From NCBI GenBank assembly GCA_900446925.1, contig UAVY01000011.1, positions 372,001 through 436,000 on the forward strand: 64,000 bases of DNA, in the 5' to 3' direction. A model generated the notes under the pieces. The model was not told the DNA's origin, searched no databases, and saw only the letters and a list, made by a program, of their open reading frames with translations. Shown here piece after piece: positions 21,918-34,832 of this stretch. Within the stretch, counting starts at the first letter, position 1. Every line of letters starts with the position of its first letter. The stretch is from Citrobacter koseri (lineage in GTDB: Bacteria > Pseudomonadota > Gammaproteobacteria > Enterobacterales > Enterobacteriaceae). Both the position numbers and the translations under genes were made by a program.

Positions 21918-22792
21918 TCAGGAAACGTGTTGCTGTGGGCTGCGGCGGTAAGCCCAAACCATCATGATCACACCAGCGACAATCATCGGGATAGAGAGAA
22001 TCTGCCCCATGCTGATGTACTGTACCCATGCGCCGGTAAACTGCGCATCCGGCTGGCGGAAGAATTCAACAATGATACGAAACGCGCCATAGCCAATCAG
22101 GAACAGGCCAGAGACCGCCCCCATCGGGCGCGACTTGCGGATAAACAGGTTAAGAATAATGAACAGCACGATACCTTCCAGCACCAGCTCATACAGCTGG
22201 GACGGATGGCGAGGCAGAACGCCATAGGTATCAAAGATCGACTGCCACTGCGGGTTTGACGGCAACAGCGCGATATCTTCCGCACGAGAGCCCGGGAACA
22301 GCATGGCAAACGGGAAGCTTGGATCGACACGCCCCCACAGCTCGCCGTTGATAAAGTTCCCCAGACGCCCTGCGCCTAAACCAAAAGGAATCAGCGCGCG
22401 ATAAAATCGGATACCTGGAAGAAAGAACGTTTAGTGCGTCTGGCGAAGATCACCATCACCAGAATGACACCGATCAGGCCACCGTGGAAGGACATGCCGC
22501 CATCCCAGACGCGGAACAGATAGAGCGGATTTTCCAGGAACAGCGGGAAGTTGTAGAACAGGACGTAACCAATACGGCCACCGAGGAAAACGCCGAGAAA
22601 ACCGGCATAGAGTAAGTTTTCAACTTCGTTTTTGGTCCAGCCGCTGCCCGGACGGTTTGCCCGGCGAATCGCCAGCCACATTGCAAAGACAAAACCGACC
22701 AGGTACATCATGCCGTACCAGTGCAGCGCAACGGGCCCAATTGAGAAAATGACCGGATCAAATTCCGGAAAATGCAGATAGCTACTGGTCAT
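21918..22792 (-). CDS. lgt: Prolipoprotein diacylglyceryl transferase Lgt (one frame break)
   Basis: Inner-membrane enzyme that attaches diacylglycerol to the lipobox cysteine of prolipoproteins; essential in enterics. Several transmembrane helices are seen, with the signature [14 protein letters not shown] region and the HGGLIG segment. One base is missing near 22397, where DFIAPLIPFGLG should continue. Restored, it gives about 291 residues. Because lgt is essential, a true frameshift here is unlikely. Confidence 0.95.
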
Positions 22793-22959
22793 CTGTCACC
22801 ACAAGTTCTTGTTATTTCGCTGAAAATAGACAGCAATTGATATGCGCGCCAGCCGTTCACAGGCGCTCCAAAGGAGCGAATGATAGCACAAGGGGTGCAT
22901 CGGTGATGCCGGGAAGATGTAAAAGATCTGTATAGGCTATCAATGACAATCCCAGGAAT

Positions 22960-23090
22960 GCCTGATGGCGCTTACGCTTATCAGGCCTACAGACGGCACA
23001 ACACCTTTGCCTGATGGCGCTACGCTTATCAGGCCTACAGACGGCACCGCGCCGTAGGCCGGATAAGGCGCGTGCGCCGCCCATCCGGCA
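22960..23090. repeat. BIME of three REP units downstream of ptsP
   Basis: Three palindromes at about 22960-22990, 23009-23039 and 23053-23090. The first two are near-identical GCCTGATGGCG(C)TTACGCTTATCAGGC units and the third is the inverted GTAGGCCGGATAAGGCG type. Confidence 0.85.
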
Positions 23091-23109
23091 ATCAAGGGCA
23101 CAGCGCCTG

Positions 23110-25355
23110 TCACAACCCCCCGCGTATCAGGCCTCCCATGCCACGGCGCTCCATAAACGCCGCCACCTGATGACGCACTTCCGTCGCCATTTGCGCTTCC
23201 AGACTGCGCTGCGCCAGCGTTTGCGCGTCTTCATAATCAATGTGCCGCAGCAGGTATTTCACCCGCGCGACGGAGCGACCATTCATCGACAGATGGCGGA
23301 ATCCCAGGCCTATCAGGATCGCCACGCACATCGGATCGCCCGCCATTTCACCGCATAGCCGCAAATCAAGCCCCTGTTTTTCGGCTTCCTGAGCGATCAT
23401 CGCCAGCGCACGTAACATCCCCGGGTGCAGGCTGTCGTAAATACTGGCCACACGCGTATTGTTGCGATCAACCGCCAGGATGTACTGCGTCAGATCGTTG
23501 GTGCCAACGGAGATAAAATCGACCCGGTTCGCCAGTTGCGGCAGCATAAATACCATCGACGGCACTTCCAGCATGATCCCAATGCGCGGTCTGGGATCGC
23601 GTAACCGATCATCTCTTCGACTTCACGCCCGGCACGCTCAATCAGGCGTCGCGCTTCATCCACTTCATCAATGCTGGTGACCATCGGCAGTAAAATGCTC
23701 AGGTTGCCGGTCGCGGCGTTGGCGCGCAGCATAGCGCGCACCTGGATCAGGAAGATCTCCGGTTGATCGAGCGTAATACGAATGCCGCGCCAGCCCAGGC
23801 ACGGGTTTTCTTCGCTGATCGGCATATAGGGCAGTTGCTTGTCCGCGCCGACATCCAGCGTACGCAGAGTCACCGGTTTGTCGTTAAACATTTGCAGCAT
23901 CCCCTGATACTGCGCCACCTGCTCTTCTTCCGAGGGGAAACCGCTTTGCAACATGAACGGAATTTCGGTGCGATAAAGCCCGATACCGTCGATACGGCTG
24001 CCCAGCTTCTCTTCATGTTCCGGGCTTAACCCTGCGTTAAGCATCACCTTAACGCGTTCGCCGCTTTTCAGATGCGCGGGCAGATTGACATCATCTTCCG
24101 CCAGCCGGCTTAGTTCATTCTCTTCGCTGATAAGCCGCTGATATTCCTGCAACAATACCGGTTCAGGATCGACCAGCAGTTCCCCGCGATAGCCATCCAC
24201 CACCAGCGTGCGGTGATGAAGAACCGAAGGCTGAATATCCGCGCCCATCACGGTCGGAATACCGAGCGCGCGCACCATAATCGCCGCATGCGAGTTAGCC
24301 GCGCCGTCGCGAACCACGACGCCAGCCAGTCTGTCCTGCGGCAGTTCCGCCAGCGTGGTGGCTGAGAGTTCGTCCGCCACCAGCACAAAACGCTCGGGCC
24401 ATGTGTTCGGCCCCTGAATGGTGTCATCCAGGTGGAATAACAGACGCTGGCCCAGCGCGCGTAAATCTCCGGCACGCTCTTTGAGGTAGTCATCCGTCAG
24501 GGCGGCAAACTGCTCGGCAAACTTTTCGATGACTTTTTTGACGGCCCACTCCGCCACCGCGCCTTTATCGACTTCGGCAAACAGTTCACGACGCAGTCGG
24601 GCATCAGAAAGCAGGTGTGAATACAGATCGAAGATCGCCGCCGTCTCTTTCTGCGCGCCAGCGGCAAAGCGCTTACTGTAACGACGAAATTCGTTAGCGG
24701 CCTCTTCCAGCGCGCCGGTCAGCCGCTCGCGCTCAAGCGCCGGGTCAAGGGTGGAGGCTTCGTAGACCTGCTCCATCAGCGGCAACGTTGCATCCTGCCA
24801 GCCTTCCGCTATCGCCACGCCGGGCGCGGCGGGCAGCGCACGGATGCGCGTATGGCGGTATTGACCAAATAACGCGGTTAGCTGCGTCTGCGAAAGGATA
24901 GCCGCCATCTGGGTCGCCAGCGTAACGAGGAAAGACTCTTCGCTTTCATCGTACTGGCGCAGTTCACGCTGCTGTACCACCAGCACACCCAGTAGCTGGC
25001 GGCGCTGGATAATCGGCACGCCCAGAAAAGCGCGGAAACGCTCCTCTTTTACTGACGGGATGTATTTAAAGCTGGGGTGTTTCTGCGCATCGGCAAGGTT
25101 GATCGGTTCCGCCAGCCTGCCAACCAGGCCGACGATACCTTCATCAAATGCGAGTGTGACAGTACGGCCACGCGGTTTTTTTAGCCCTCGCGTCGCCATG
25201 AGGTAGTAACAACGTCGGTCGTGATCGGCCAGATAGACCGAACAGACCTCTGTATCCATCGCAAGACAGATATCAGTGACCAGAATATTCAGCGCCTCGT
25301 TAAGGCGCGGCGCACTGGCCACCTTTTCCACTATTTCGCGCAGGCGGGTGAGCAT
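23110..25355 (-). CDS. ptsP: PTS-Ntr phosphoenolpyruvate phosphotransferase PtsP (one frame break)
   Basis: Enzyme I of the nitrogen PTS, passing phosphate from PEP to NPr. An N-terminal GAF domain (about 1-170) precedes the EI domains. The phospho-histidine is in DGAANSHAAIMVRALGIP and PEP-binding motifs in NPCLGWRGIRI and EVPSMVFMLPQLA. One A is missing near 23594 (PRIGIMLEVPS region); restored, the length is 748 residues. It follows rppH by 13 bases, forming an rppH-ptsP operon. Confidence 0.95.
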
Positions 25356-25368
25356 AATTTGCGTAGCT

Positions 25369-25900
25369 TTAACCTCTTTTACGTCGCCAGGCAGGTGCGT
25401 TTTGTGGCTTCGGCGTACTCTCCTGAAGCGCCATCACGACACTTGCGAAACTCTTTCATCACCCTGCGGTAGACATCGCGTTTAAATGACACCACCTGCC
25501 TGACCGGGTACCAGTAACTTACCCAGCGCCAGCCATCAAACTCAGGGGTGCTGCTGGTTTGCATATTGATTTCCGCATCAGCGCTCATCAATTGCAGAAG
25601 AAACCATTTTTGTTTCTGGCCGATACAAACCGGCTTCGTGTCCCAACGCACCAAACGTTTCGGTAACTTGTAACGCAACCAGTTGCGAGTAGAAGCAAGT
25701 ATCCGCACATCTTTACGGCTCAACCCGACTTCTTCAAACAGTTCCCGGTACATCGCTTGTTCTGCTGACTCCCCTGAATTTATCCCGCCTTGCGGGAATT
25801 GCCAGGAGTGCTGACCAAATCGCCGGGCCCACATAACCTGCCCCTGGCGATTACAAATTACGATACCTACATTTGGGCGGTAGCCATCGTCATCAATCAC
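25369..25900 (-). CDS. rppH: RNA pyrophosphohydrolase RppH (frame break near the 3' end)
   Basis: Nudix hydrolase that removes pyrophosphate from 5' ends of mRNA and so triggers RNase E decay. The Nudix box runs from [20 protein letters not shown] to VGL, near residues 38-60. An extra A at 25448-25450 (T on the coding strand) changes the frame after VMKEF, producing a false end at 25379. The corrected C-terminus ends PAWRRKRG at 25369, giving 176 residues as in E. coli. Confidence 0.95.
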
Positions 25901-26057
25901 CGGACTACCTCAACATAAACCTTATATATGAATGATTGTTTCACACTCCAGAGAGACGGTAAACCACTCTGTTAGGCGTACGCGCTACTAATAACAATTG
26001 AATAACTCACAGCAAATAGCCGAGTTATAAACAGAGAGGTGTGTTCACAGACGATTT

Positions 26058-26396
26058 TATTCACCTTTTCTGTGGATATAGTTGTGAAGAAGTACGGAAT
26101 TACTACGGGAAAACCCGGAACAGTCTGAATTGGGCGGCAAACACCATCAAAAAATAGCCTCGTAAATTCATAAAGTTAAATGCAAAACCTGCGACCATTC
26201 GTGCTAAATCGTGACAGCCATCACATTGAAGATCGTCAGGCTGATGAAAGATCAACCCACCGTCGCTTTTATCCACAGATTGTGCCAATAAGTTAGGCAC
26301 AATTTGTGTAAAAATTCGATTTTCGTCGCACGTCAAGGCTGTAAATTGAAACAGTAGTGGCGGTTTTTCACAGTTATCCCATCTTTCTGTGGATAA
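26058..26396. other. DARS2-like cluster of DnaA boxes
   Basis: The rppH-mutH gap is where E. coli carries DARS2, the site that regenerates ATP-DnaA. I see TTATCCACA at 26269-26277, TTAGGCACA at 26293-26301 and, on the minus strand, TTTTACACA at 26305-26313. These three boxes are packed as in a DARS core. Further boxes are TGTGGATAA at 26388-26396, TGTGGATAT at 26071-26079 and TTATTCACC at 26058-26066. IHF and Fis sites are expected but I did not pin them down. No gene in this gap is supported. Confidence 0.82.
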
Positions 26397-26585
26397 CATG
26401 GTGTAAGATCCTGTTTATTTTCAGTGACCAGATTTGGAAAACCCATTGCTCTGTTGCGCAACTTGCAGAATCAGATCCTAAAAACCAATATAAATCATGC
26501 GATTGAACATCGCGTGTGGAAATCGTTAAACTCTGTTCATACGGTATAAAATCATTGTTCACTTTTTCGCCTAAGGTATAACGTC

Positions 26586-27278
26586 ATGCCCGGACTCCGC
26601 CCGCTACTTTCTCCGCCAGCATCTGAAGCCCTTTTGCTTGCCCAGGCGCAGCAGCTTTCAGGTTACTCGCTGGGCGAACTGGCGGCGCTGGCCGGTTTAG
26701 TGGCCCCCAAAGATTTGAAACGGGATAAAGGCTGGATTGGCGTGCTGCTGGAGATCTGGCTCGGCGCCAGCGCCGGTAGCAAACCGGAACAAGATTTCGC
26801 CGCGCTTGGCGTGGAGCTGAAAACCATTCCCGTCGATAGCCTTGGCCGCCCGCTGGAAACCACGTTTGTCTGCGTCGCGCCGCTAACCGGCAACAGCGGC
26901 GTGACGTGGGAAACAAGTCACGTCCGCCACAAATTAAAACGTGTGTTATGGGTTCCCGTAGAGGGGGATCGCAGTATTCCGTTAGCCGATCGGCGCGTCG
27001 GTTCCCCACTGTTGTGGAGCCCAAATGAAGAAGAAGACCAGCAGCTTCGCCTCGACTGGGAAGAGTTGATGGACATGATTGTGCTGGGTCAGGTTGAGCG
27101 TATCACCGCCCGGCATGGCGAATTTTTACAACTGCGGCCAAAAGCGGCGAATGCCAAAGCCCTTACCGAAGCAATTGGCGCGCAGGGAGAGACCATTCTG
27201 ACGCTACCGCGCGGCTTTTATCTGAAAAAGAACTTCACTCGCACGCTGCTGGCCCGCCATTTCCTGTTACAGGGCTAA
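26586..27278 (+). CDS. mutH: DNA mismatch repair endonuclease MutH
   Basis: Nicks the unmethylated strand at hemimethylated GATC when activated by MutS and MutL. 230 residues, uninterrupted. The catalytic D...E-x-K pattern is visible as [16 protein letters not shown]. It is preceded by the AT-rich gap holding the DARS2-like element and stands alone. Confidence 0.97.
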   Translation: MPGLRPLLSPPASEALLLAQAQQLSGYSLGELAALAGLVAPKDLKRDKGWIGVLLEIWLGASAGSKPEQDFAALGVELKTIPVDSLGRPLETTFVCVAPLTGNSGVTWETSHVRHKLKRVLWVPVEGDRSIPLADRRVGSPLLWSPNEEEDQQLRLDWEELMDMIVLGQVERITARHGEFLQLRPKAANAKALTEAIGAQGETILTLPRGFYLKKNFTRTLLARHFLLQG

Positions 27279-27294
27279 CAGGCACAGACTGGAC

Positions 27295-27323
27295 TTTCAC
27301 CTGCCGCATTGCGCGCCTATAAT
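27295..27323 (+). promoter_or_regulatory. Probable promoter of ygdQ
   Basis: A perfect TATAAT at 27318-27323 lies 32 bases before the ygdQ start. The -35 region (TTTCAC at 17 bases) is weak. Confidence 0.45.
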
Positions 27324-27355
27324 TAGCGCTTCTTTTTTTGGCAGGACTTTGTTCG

Positions 27356-28069
27356 ATGTTATTTGCATGGGTAACCGATCCTAACGCCTGGCTCGCGCTC
27401 GGTACGCTGACGCTGCTGGAGATCGTTCTTGGGATCGACAATATTATTTTCCTCTCTCTGGTGGTGGCGAAACTTCCTACAGCGCAACGGAATCACGCCC
27501 GACGCCTTGGGCTGGCGGCGGCGATGGTAATGCGCCTGGCTTTGCTGGCTTCTATCGCCTGGGTCACACGCCTGACAAACCCGCTGTTCGAGGTTTTCGG
27601 CGAAGCGATTTCCGCCCGCGATCTGATCCTGCTGCTGGGTGGGTTGTTCCTGATCTGGAAAGCCAGTAAAGAAATTCACGAATCGATTGAAGGCGAGGAA
27701 GAAGGGCTGAAAACGCGCGTCTCCTCCTTCCTGGGCGCGATTGTCCAGATCATGATGCTGGATATTATTTTCAGCCTTGATTCCGTCATCACGGCGGTGG
27801 GCCTCTCGGATCATCTGTTTATCATGATGGCGGCAGTTGTGATTGCCGTCGGCGTGATGATGTTCGCGGCGCGCCCTATCGGCGAGTTTGTTGACCGCCA
27901 CCCTTCCGTAAAAATGCTGGCGCTCTCTTTCCTGATTCTGGTCGGCTTTACCCTGATTCTGGAAAGTTTCGATGTACACGTTCCGAAAGGGTACATCTAC
28001 TTCGCCATGTTCTTCTCTATCGCGGTAGAGAGCCTGAACCTGATGCGCAATAAAAAGAACCCTCTCTGA
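27356..28069 (+). CDS. ygdQ: TerC-family membrane protein YgdQ
   Basis: 237-residue inner-membrane protein of the TerC/Alx family with about seven transmembrane helices. Acidic residues in LEIVLGIDNIIFLS and LDIIFSLDSVITA are the family's conserved metal-related motifs. I took the ATG at 27356 because it follows AGGA and matches E. coli; an upstream in-frame GTG/TTG extension is unlikely. The physiological substrate is not established. Confidence 0.93.
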   Translation: MLFAWVTDPNAWLALGTLTLLEIVLGIDNIIFLSLVVAKLPTAQRNHARRLGLAAAMVMRLALLASIAWVTRLTNPLFEVFGEAISARDLILLLGGLFLIWKASKEIHESIEGEEEGLKTRVSSFLGAIVQIMMLDIIFSLDSVITAVGLSDHLFIMMAAVVIAVGVMMFAARPIGEFVDRHPSVKMLALSFLILVGFTLILESFDVHVPKGYIYFAMFFSIAVESLNLMRNKKNPL

Positions 28070-28215
28070 TTCACTCTTTCGCTCCCTGTAAGGGGAGCGA
28101 ATACCCGCAATGCCTCTCCCGTTCCTCACAGTTTAAGATTTTACTGCTTTTATCAGACATAACTTCAGGTTATTACTAGACTATTATCAGACGCAGGCCA
28201 CGTGAGGATAAATGG

Positions 28216-28434
28216 ATGAAAAAATGGGCAGTTGTGATTTCCGCTGTAGGACTGGCTTTTGCTGTTTCTGGATGTAGCAGCGATTATGTAATGGCGACCA
28301 AAGATGGTCGGATGATTCTGACCGACGGTAAACCAGAAATTGACGATGATACGGGTCTGGTGAGCTACCACGATCAGCAAGGCAACGCGATGCAAATCAA
28401 TCGTGACGAAGTCTCTCAGATCATTGAACGCTAA
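28216..28434 (+). CDS. ygdR: Small lipoprotein YgdR
   Basis: 72-residue YgdI/YgdR-family lipoprotein. The signal [20 protein letters not shown] ends at a lipobox VSGC, followed by a compact SH3-like beta domain ([20 protein letters not shown]). Probably outer-membrane anchored; the function is unknown. Almost identical to E. coli YgdR. Confidence 0.96.
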   Translation: MKKWAVVISAVGLAFAVSGCSSDYVMATKDGRMILTDGKPEIDDDTGLVSYHDQQGNAMQINRDEVSQIIER

Positions 28435-28441
28435 TTGTTGA

Positions 28442-28461
28442 GGTCAGCAGCCCTGCTGGCC
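28442..28461 (+). terminator. Hairpin after ygdR
   Basis: GGTCAGCAG-CC-CTGCTGGCC forms a strong stem eight bases after the ygdR stop. The T-rich tail is interrupted, so termination strength is uncertain. Confidence 0.5.
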
Positions 28462-28555
28462 TTAGAATTTTCTCTTTCCCTTTTCTCTTCCCTCTGCCAT
28501 TTTTATATTCCTTTTGTCGGGGATTTACTGACTTCATAATAAGAAGGAAACGGCT

Positions 28556-29595
28556 ATGCACTATCACCGTATACCCACAGCTCGCTTGAAATAAGTACAC
28601 TGGGGCTGGGCACAATGACGTTTGGTGAACAAAACAGCGAAGCCGACGCACATGCACAGCTCGATTACGCCGTGGATCAGGGCATTAACCTGATCGACGT
28701 CGCCGAAATGTATCCGGTGCCTCCACGCCGGAAACCCAGGGACTAACGGAAACCTATGTCGGTAACTGGCTTGCTAAACACGGCAGCCGTGAGAAGCTGG
28801 TTATCGCTTCCAAGGTAAGCGGCCCATCGCGTAATAACGACAGCGGAATTCGCCCCAATCAGGCGCTGGATCGTAAAAATATCCGTGAGGCCTTACACGA
28901 CAGCCTCAAACGCCTGCAAACCGACTATCTGGATCTGTATCAGGTTCACTGGCCGCAGCGCCCGACCAACTGCTTCGGCAAGCTGGGCTACAGCTGGACG
29001 GATTCGGCTCCGGTTGTCACGCTGCTCGAAACGCTGGATGCGCTGACGGAGTTCCAGCGCGCGGGCAAAATTCGCTACATCGGCGTCTCTAACGAAACGG
29101 CCTTCGGCGTCATGCGCTATCTGCATCTGGCGGATAAACATGACCTGCCGCGCATTGTCACTATCCAGAACCCTTACCAGCCTGCTGAACCGCAGTTATG
29201 AGGTGGGATTAGCGGAAGTCAGCCAGTATGAAGGCGTCGAGCTGCTGGCCTACTCTTGCCTGGCGTTCGGTACGTTGACCGGTAAATATCTGAATGGCGC
29301 CAAACCCGCCGGCGCGCGCAACACCCTGTTTAGCCGTTTTACGCGCTACAGCGGCGAGCAGGCGCAAAAGGCGGTTGCGGCCTACGTCGACATCGCCAGA
29401 CGCCACAACCTCGATCCGGCCCAGATGGCGCTGGCGTTTGTGCGTCGTCAGCCGTTCGTCGCCAGCACCCTGTTGGGCGCAACGACGATGGCGCAGTTAA
29501 AAACCAACGTTGAGAGTTTGCATCTGGAGTTAAGCGAAGAGGTGCTGGCGGAGATCGAAGCGGTGCATCAGGTTTATACCTACCCGGCACCGTAA
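28556..29595 (+). CDS. tas: Aldo-keto reductase family protein Tas (three frame breaks)
   Basis: NADPH-dependent aldo/keto reductase fold protein; E. coli tas was found as a suppressor of tyrosine auxotrophy. Catalytic-tetrad segments are NLIDVAEMYPVP (Asp/Tyr), KLVIASKVSG (Lys) and QVHWPQRP (His). The start at 28556 follows AAGGAAA. One C is missing near 28577 and one near 28729, and there is an extra C near 29175. Corrected, it is 346 residues as in E. coli. Confidence 0.93.
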
Positions 29596-29599
29596 TGCG

Positions 29600-29819
29600 C
29601 TCATCCGGCACTTCTGCCTGATGGCGCTGCGCTTATCAGGCCTACCGACGGCACCATACCGTAGGCCGGATAAGGCGCCTGTGCCGCCATCCGGCACTTC
29701 TGCCTGATGGCGCTACGCTTATCAGGCCTACCGACAGCACCATACCGTAGGCCGGATAAGGCACTGTGCCGCCATCCGGCACCTTTGCCTGATGGCGCTA
29801 CGCTTATCAGGCCTACCGA
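29600..29819. repeat. Long BIME between tas and lplT
   Basis: Alternating REP units, direct GCCTGATGGCGCTACGCTTA and inverted GTAGGCCGGATAAGGC types, about six copies in 220 bases between two convergent genes. The repeated spacer CGACGGCACCATACC shows it grew by tandem duplication. Confidence 0.88.
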
Positions 29820-29830
29820 CGGCGCAACAA

Positions 29831-31022
29831 TCACATCTGGCGGCGCTGCCAAATCCACAGCGCCGCAATCGCCAGCGCAAACAGTCCGCCAAAACCAATG
29901 CCGATCGCCACGACCGGAATACCCACCAGTACGGCCAGCGAATAGAGACCTAGCATCAACAGCATCGCGCTGTTCTCCCCCAGGTTCTGTACCGCAATCG
30001 CGTTGCCCGCGCCGACGCTTTTCTTGCCGCGCTCCTGCAATAACGCATTGAGCGGGCACCACGAAAAAGCCGCCCAGCACGCCAATAAGCGTCAACAGCG
30101 CATAGGCCGGAAGCAACGCGTGCTGCAAAGAGAAAATCAGCACCACCACGCCAATCAGAATACCCGCAGGCATACAACGCGCCACCGTCTCCAGCGTAAC
30201 CAGCTTCGCCGCAGCGCCTGCGCCCACAACAATACCGGATCGCCACCATTGCGTTCAGGTAAGTCGGCGTGGCGTTATCGGTAATTCCCAGCGCTACCGG
30301 CACCCACAGCACCAGCAGAAAACGCAGCGTGACGCCCGCGCCCCAAAAAAGGCTGGTGCCAACCAACGAGAAACGCGTCTCCCCGTTACGCCAGAGCGAC
30401 ATGCAGGCGCAGAAGAAGCTGCGCACCATCTTACGCAAATGCCAGGACTGGCCTGGCCGCGCCGCCGCGAGTTTCGGAATAAAAAGGTTAGCGACGACTG
30501 CGCCCGCATAAGCCAACGCACAGGCGACCAGCGCCGCAATCACATGCCAGTCTGCCAGTACGCCGCCCGCCACCGATCCCAGCAGAATAGCGGCAATGGG
30601 TGGAGGCTTCCATCAGACCATTGGCTTTCACCAGTTTGTCGCCCGTGGTCAGCTCGCCAAGAATGCCATATTTCGCCGGAGAGTAAGCCGCCGCGCCAAT
30701 CCCCACCAGCGTATAGCCGACAAAGGGATTAAAACCAAAACAGATGCTCGCGGCGCCCAACAGTTTCAGGCCGTTAGCGAACATCATCACCCGACCTTTA
30801 GCAAAGCTGTCCGCCACCTGCCCGACAAAGGGAGCAAAAAGAATGTAAGCGCCTACAAACACCATTTGCAGGATCGGCTGGCTCCAGTCCGGGTAGAACT
30901 GCGCCTTCAGCAGCGCCAGCGTCGCAAACAACAGCGCGTTATCGCCAAACGCAGAGAGAAACTGCGCGGCAATAACCGACATCATCCCTTTCGACCAGAT
31001 CGAGGTGTTAGTATGTACTGAC

Positions 31023-31030
<8 letters not shown>
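29831..31030 (-). CDS. lplT: Lysophospholipid transporter LplT (several frame breaks)
   Basis: Major-facilitator protein that flips lysophospholipids into the cytoplasm for reacylation by Aas. The start at 31030 ([16 protein letters not shown]) overlaps the aas stop by 8 bases. MFS helices are recognisable in [20 protein letters not shown] and [20 protein letters not shown]. At least three frame changes (near 30575, 30230 and 30065) interrupt it; the expected product is about 397 residues. The overlap with aas matches their joint role in membrane repair. Confidence 0.91.
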
Positions 31031-33197
<2,167 letters not shown>

Positions 33198-33287
33198 GTC
33201 AACTCCCTTTGCTCACAGTTCGGTAAAGATGCATGGTTGCAGATTATACGAGATGGGGAACAGGCGCGACAGGTAAATGGAAGGACG

Positions 33288-33374
33288 AAAAAAAACCTGC
33301 GCATCCGCGCAGGTTGGTGCAAGAGACAGGTACGAAGAGCGTACCGAATAATCTCACCAATCAATACCTCTGGG
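33288..33374 (-). ncRNA. omrA: Small RNA OmrA
   Basis: Hfq-dependent sRNA induced by EnvZ-OmpR that represses outer-membrane proteins and ompR. The 5' end CCCAGAGGTATTGATTGG is the conserved pairing seed. The 3' end is a CCTGCGCGGATGCGCAGG hairpin followed by eight T. Length and central GGTACGCTCTTCGTACC stem agree with E. coli OmrA. The intergenic position between aas and galR is conserved. Confidence 0.95.
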
Positions 33375-33489
33375 ATCTTGATTGTGGTCTCCGGCGACGC
33401 TGCGCGCCACCAGCAAAACGCAAAGGAATGAACACAAATGCAACGAGTTGTGTAAATTATCGGTTACTGTTACAGATTGCTGTAAGCGC

Positions 33490-33574
33490 AAAAAAAAACC
33501 TGCACATGATGCGCAGGTTGGTGTAATTCTTGTGATCAACCCGAAAGCTGATTTCACCTATCAATACCTCTGGG
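33490..33574 (-). ncRNA. omrB: Small RNA OmrB
   Basis: Twin of OmrA about 115 bases upstream in transcription direction. It shares the 5' seed CCCAGAGGTATTGATAGG and a CCTGCGCATCATGTGCAGG terminator with a T run, but has a different middle (GGGTTGATCACAAG), as known for the pair. OmpR-activated; represses outer-membrane protein mRNAs. Confidence 0.94.
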
Positions 33575-33760
33575 ATCTCAACTCTAGCAATCCGCCCGAC
33601 GCCCTCACCAGCGAACAATCGCAACAGCGCTTCGCAAAGTGTAACCAAAGGTTTGCATTCTCCCTTTTCTGTCTTACTTCCCCGGCGTGCGCTCACATTT
33701 GCGCGTTCCCGTCAGGCAATCTGCTTGAACAGATAGCCATTTTCCGTAACACTGACGAAA

Positions 33761-33776
33761 TGTAAGCGTTTACCCA
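33761..33776 (+). promoter_or_regulatory. LacI/GalR-type operator upstream of galR
   Basis: TGTAAGCGTTTACCCA contains the GTAANCGNTTAC core typical of GalR/GalS operators, 14 bases before the galR start. Autoregulation is an inference. Confidence 0.55.
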
Positions 33777-33790
33777 CTATAGGTACTGTC

Positions 33791-34819
33791 ATGGCGACCA
33801 TAAAGGATGTAGCCCGACTGGCTGGTGTTTCAGTCGCCACCGTTTCTCGCGTTATTAATGATTCCCCGAAAGCCAGCGAAGCATCCCGCCTCGCGGTCAC
33901 CAGCGCGATGGAATCGCTCAGCTATCACCCCAACGCCAATGCGCGAGCGCTGGCGCAGCAATCCACGGAGACAATTGGTTTAGTCGTGGGGGATGTCTCC
34001 GACCCTTTCTTTGGCGCGATGGTTAAAGCGGTCGAGCAGGTGGCCTACCACACCGGTAATTTCTTACTGATTGGCAACGGCTACCACAATGAACAAAAAG
34101 AGCATCAGGCGATTGAACAACTGATCCGCCATCGTTGCGCGGCGTTAGTCGTACACGCCAAGATGATCCCGGACGCGGACCTAGCGTCATTAATGAAACA
34201 GATGCCTGGCATGGTGCTGATTAACCGCATCCTGCCTGGGTTTGAGCAGCGCTGCGTGGCGTTAGATGACCGTTACGGCGCCTGGCTGGCAACGCGTCAC
34301 TTAATTCAGCAGGGCCATACCCGCATCGGCTATATCTGTTCCAACCATTCGATTTCTGATGCGGAAGACCGGCTCAAGGGTTATTACGACGCGCTGGAAG
34401 AGAGCCATATTCCGGCTAACGACAGGCTGGTCACGTTCGGTGAACCGGATGAGAGCGGCGGTGAACAGGCAATGACCGAACTGTTAGGTCGCGGAAGAAA
34501 CTTCACGGCGATCGCCTGTTACAACGATTCGATGGCCGCAGGCGCAATGGGCGTATTAAACGACAACGGTATTGACGTGCCGGGCGAAATTTCACTGATT
34601 GGTTTCGATGATGTGCTGGTCTCGCGCTACGTGCGTCCACGTCTGACCACGGTACGCTACCCGATCGTGACCATGGCGACTCAGGCCGCCGAACTGGCGC
34701 TCGCGCTGGCGGAAAAACGGCCTGTACCCGAAATCACCCATGTCTTTAGCCCTACTCTGGTACGTCGGCATTCCGTTTCGACGCCGTCGGAAACCGGGAA
34801 TTCTTCGTCAAACGATTAA
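33791..34819 (+). CDS. galR: Galactose operon repressor GalR
   Basis: LacI-family repressor, 342 residues, uninterrupted. The N-terminal HTH MATIKDVARLAGVSVATVSR with hinge helix NARALAQQ is followed by a periplasmic-binding-protein-like effector domain (IGLVVGDVSDPFFG, LIGFDDVLVSRYV). It represses gal genes and responds to galactose. A second LacI-family gene begins 13 bases downstream. Confidence 0.96.
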   Translation: MATIKDVARLAGVSVATVSRVINDSPKASEASRLAVTSAMESLSYHPNANARALAQQSTETIGLVVGDVSDPFFGAMVKAVEQVAYHTGNFLLIGNGYHNEQKEHQAIEQLIRHRCAALVVHAKMIPDADLASLMKQMPGMVLINRILPGFEQRCVALDDRYGAWLATRHLIQQGHTRIGYICSNHSISDAEDRLKGYYDALEESHIPANDRLVTFGEPDESGGEQAMTELLGRGRNFTAIACYNDSMAAGAMGVLNDNGIDVPGEISLIGFDDVLVSRYVRPRLTTVRYPIVTMATQAAELALALAEKRPVPEITHVFSPTLVRRHSVSTPSETGNSSSND

Positions 34820-34832
34820 TCAGGATAGCGTC

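Noticed and set aside
26103..26399. Small minus-strand frame in the rppH-mutH gap
   Set aside because: No family resemblance, no good ribosome-binding site, and it covers the DnaA-box cluster, which explains the DNA better.
27359..28129. 256-codon minus-strand frame opposite ygdQ
   Set aside because: A mirror of the strongly coding ygdQ gene; the product is Gln/Arg/His-rich nonsense.
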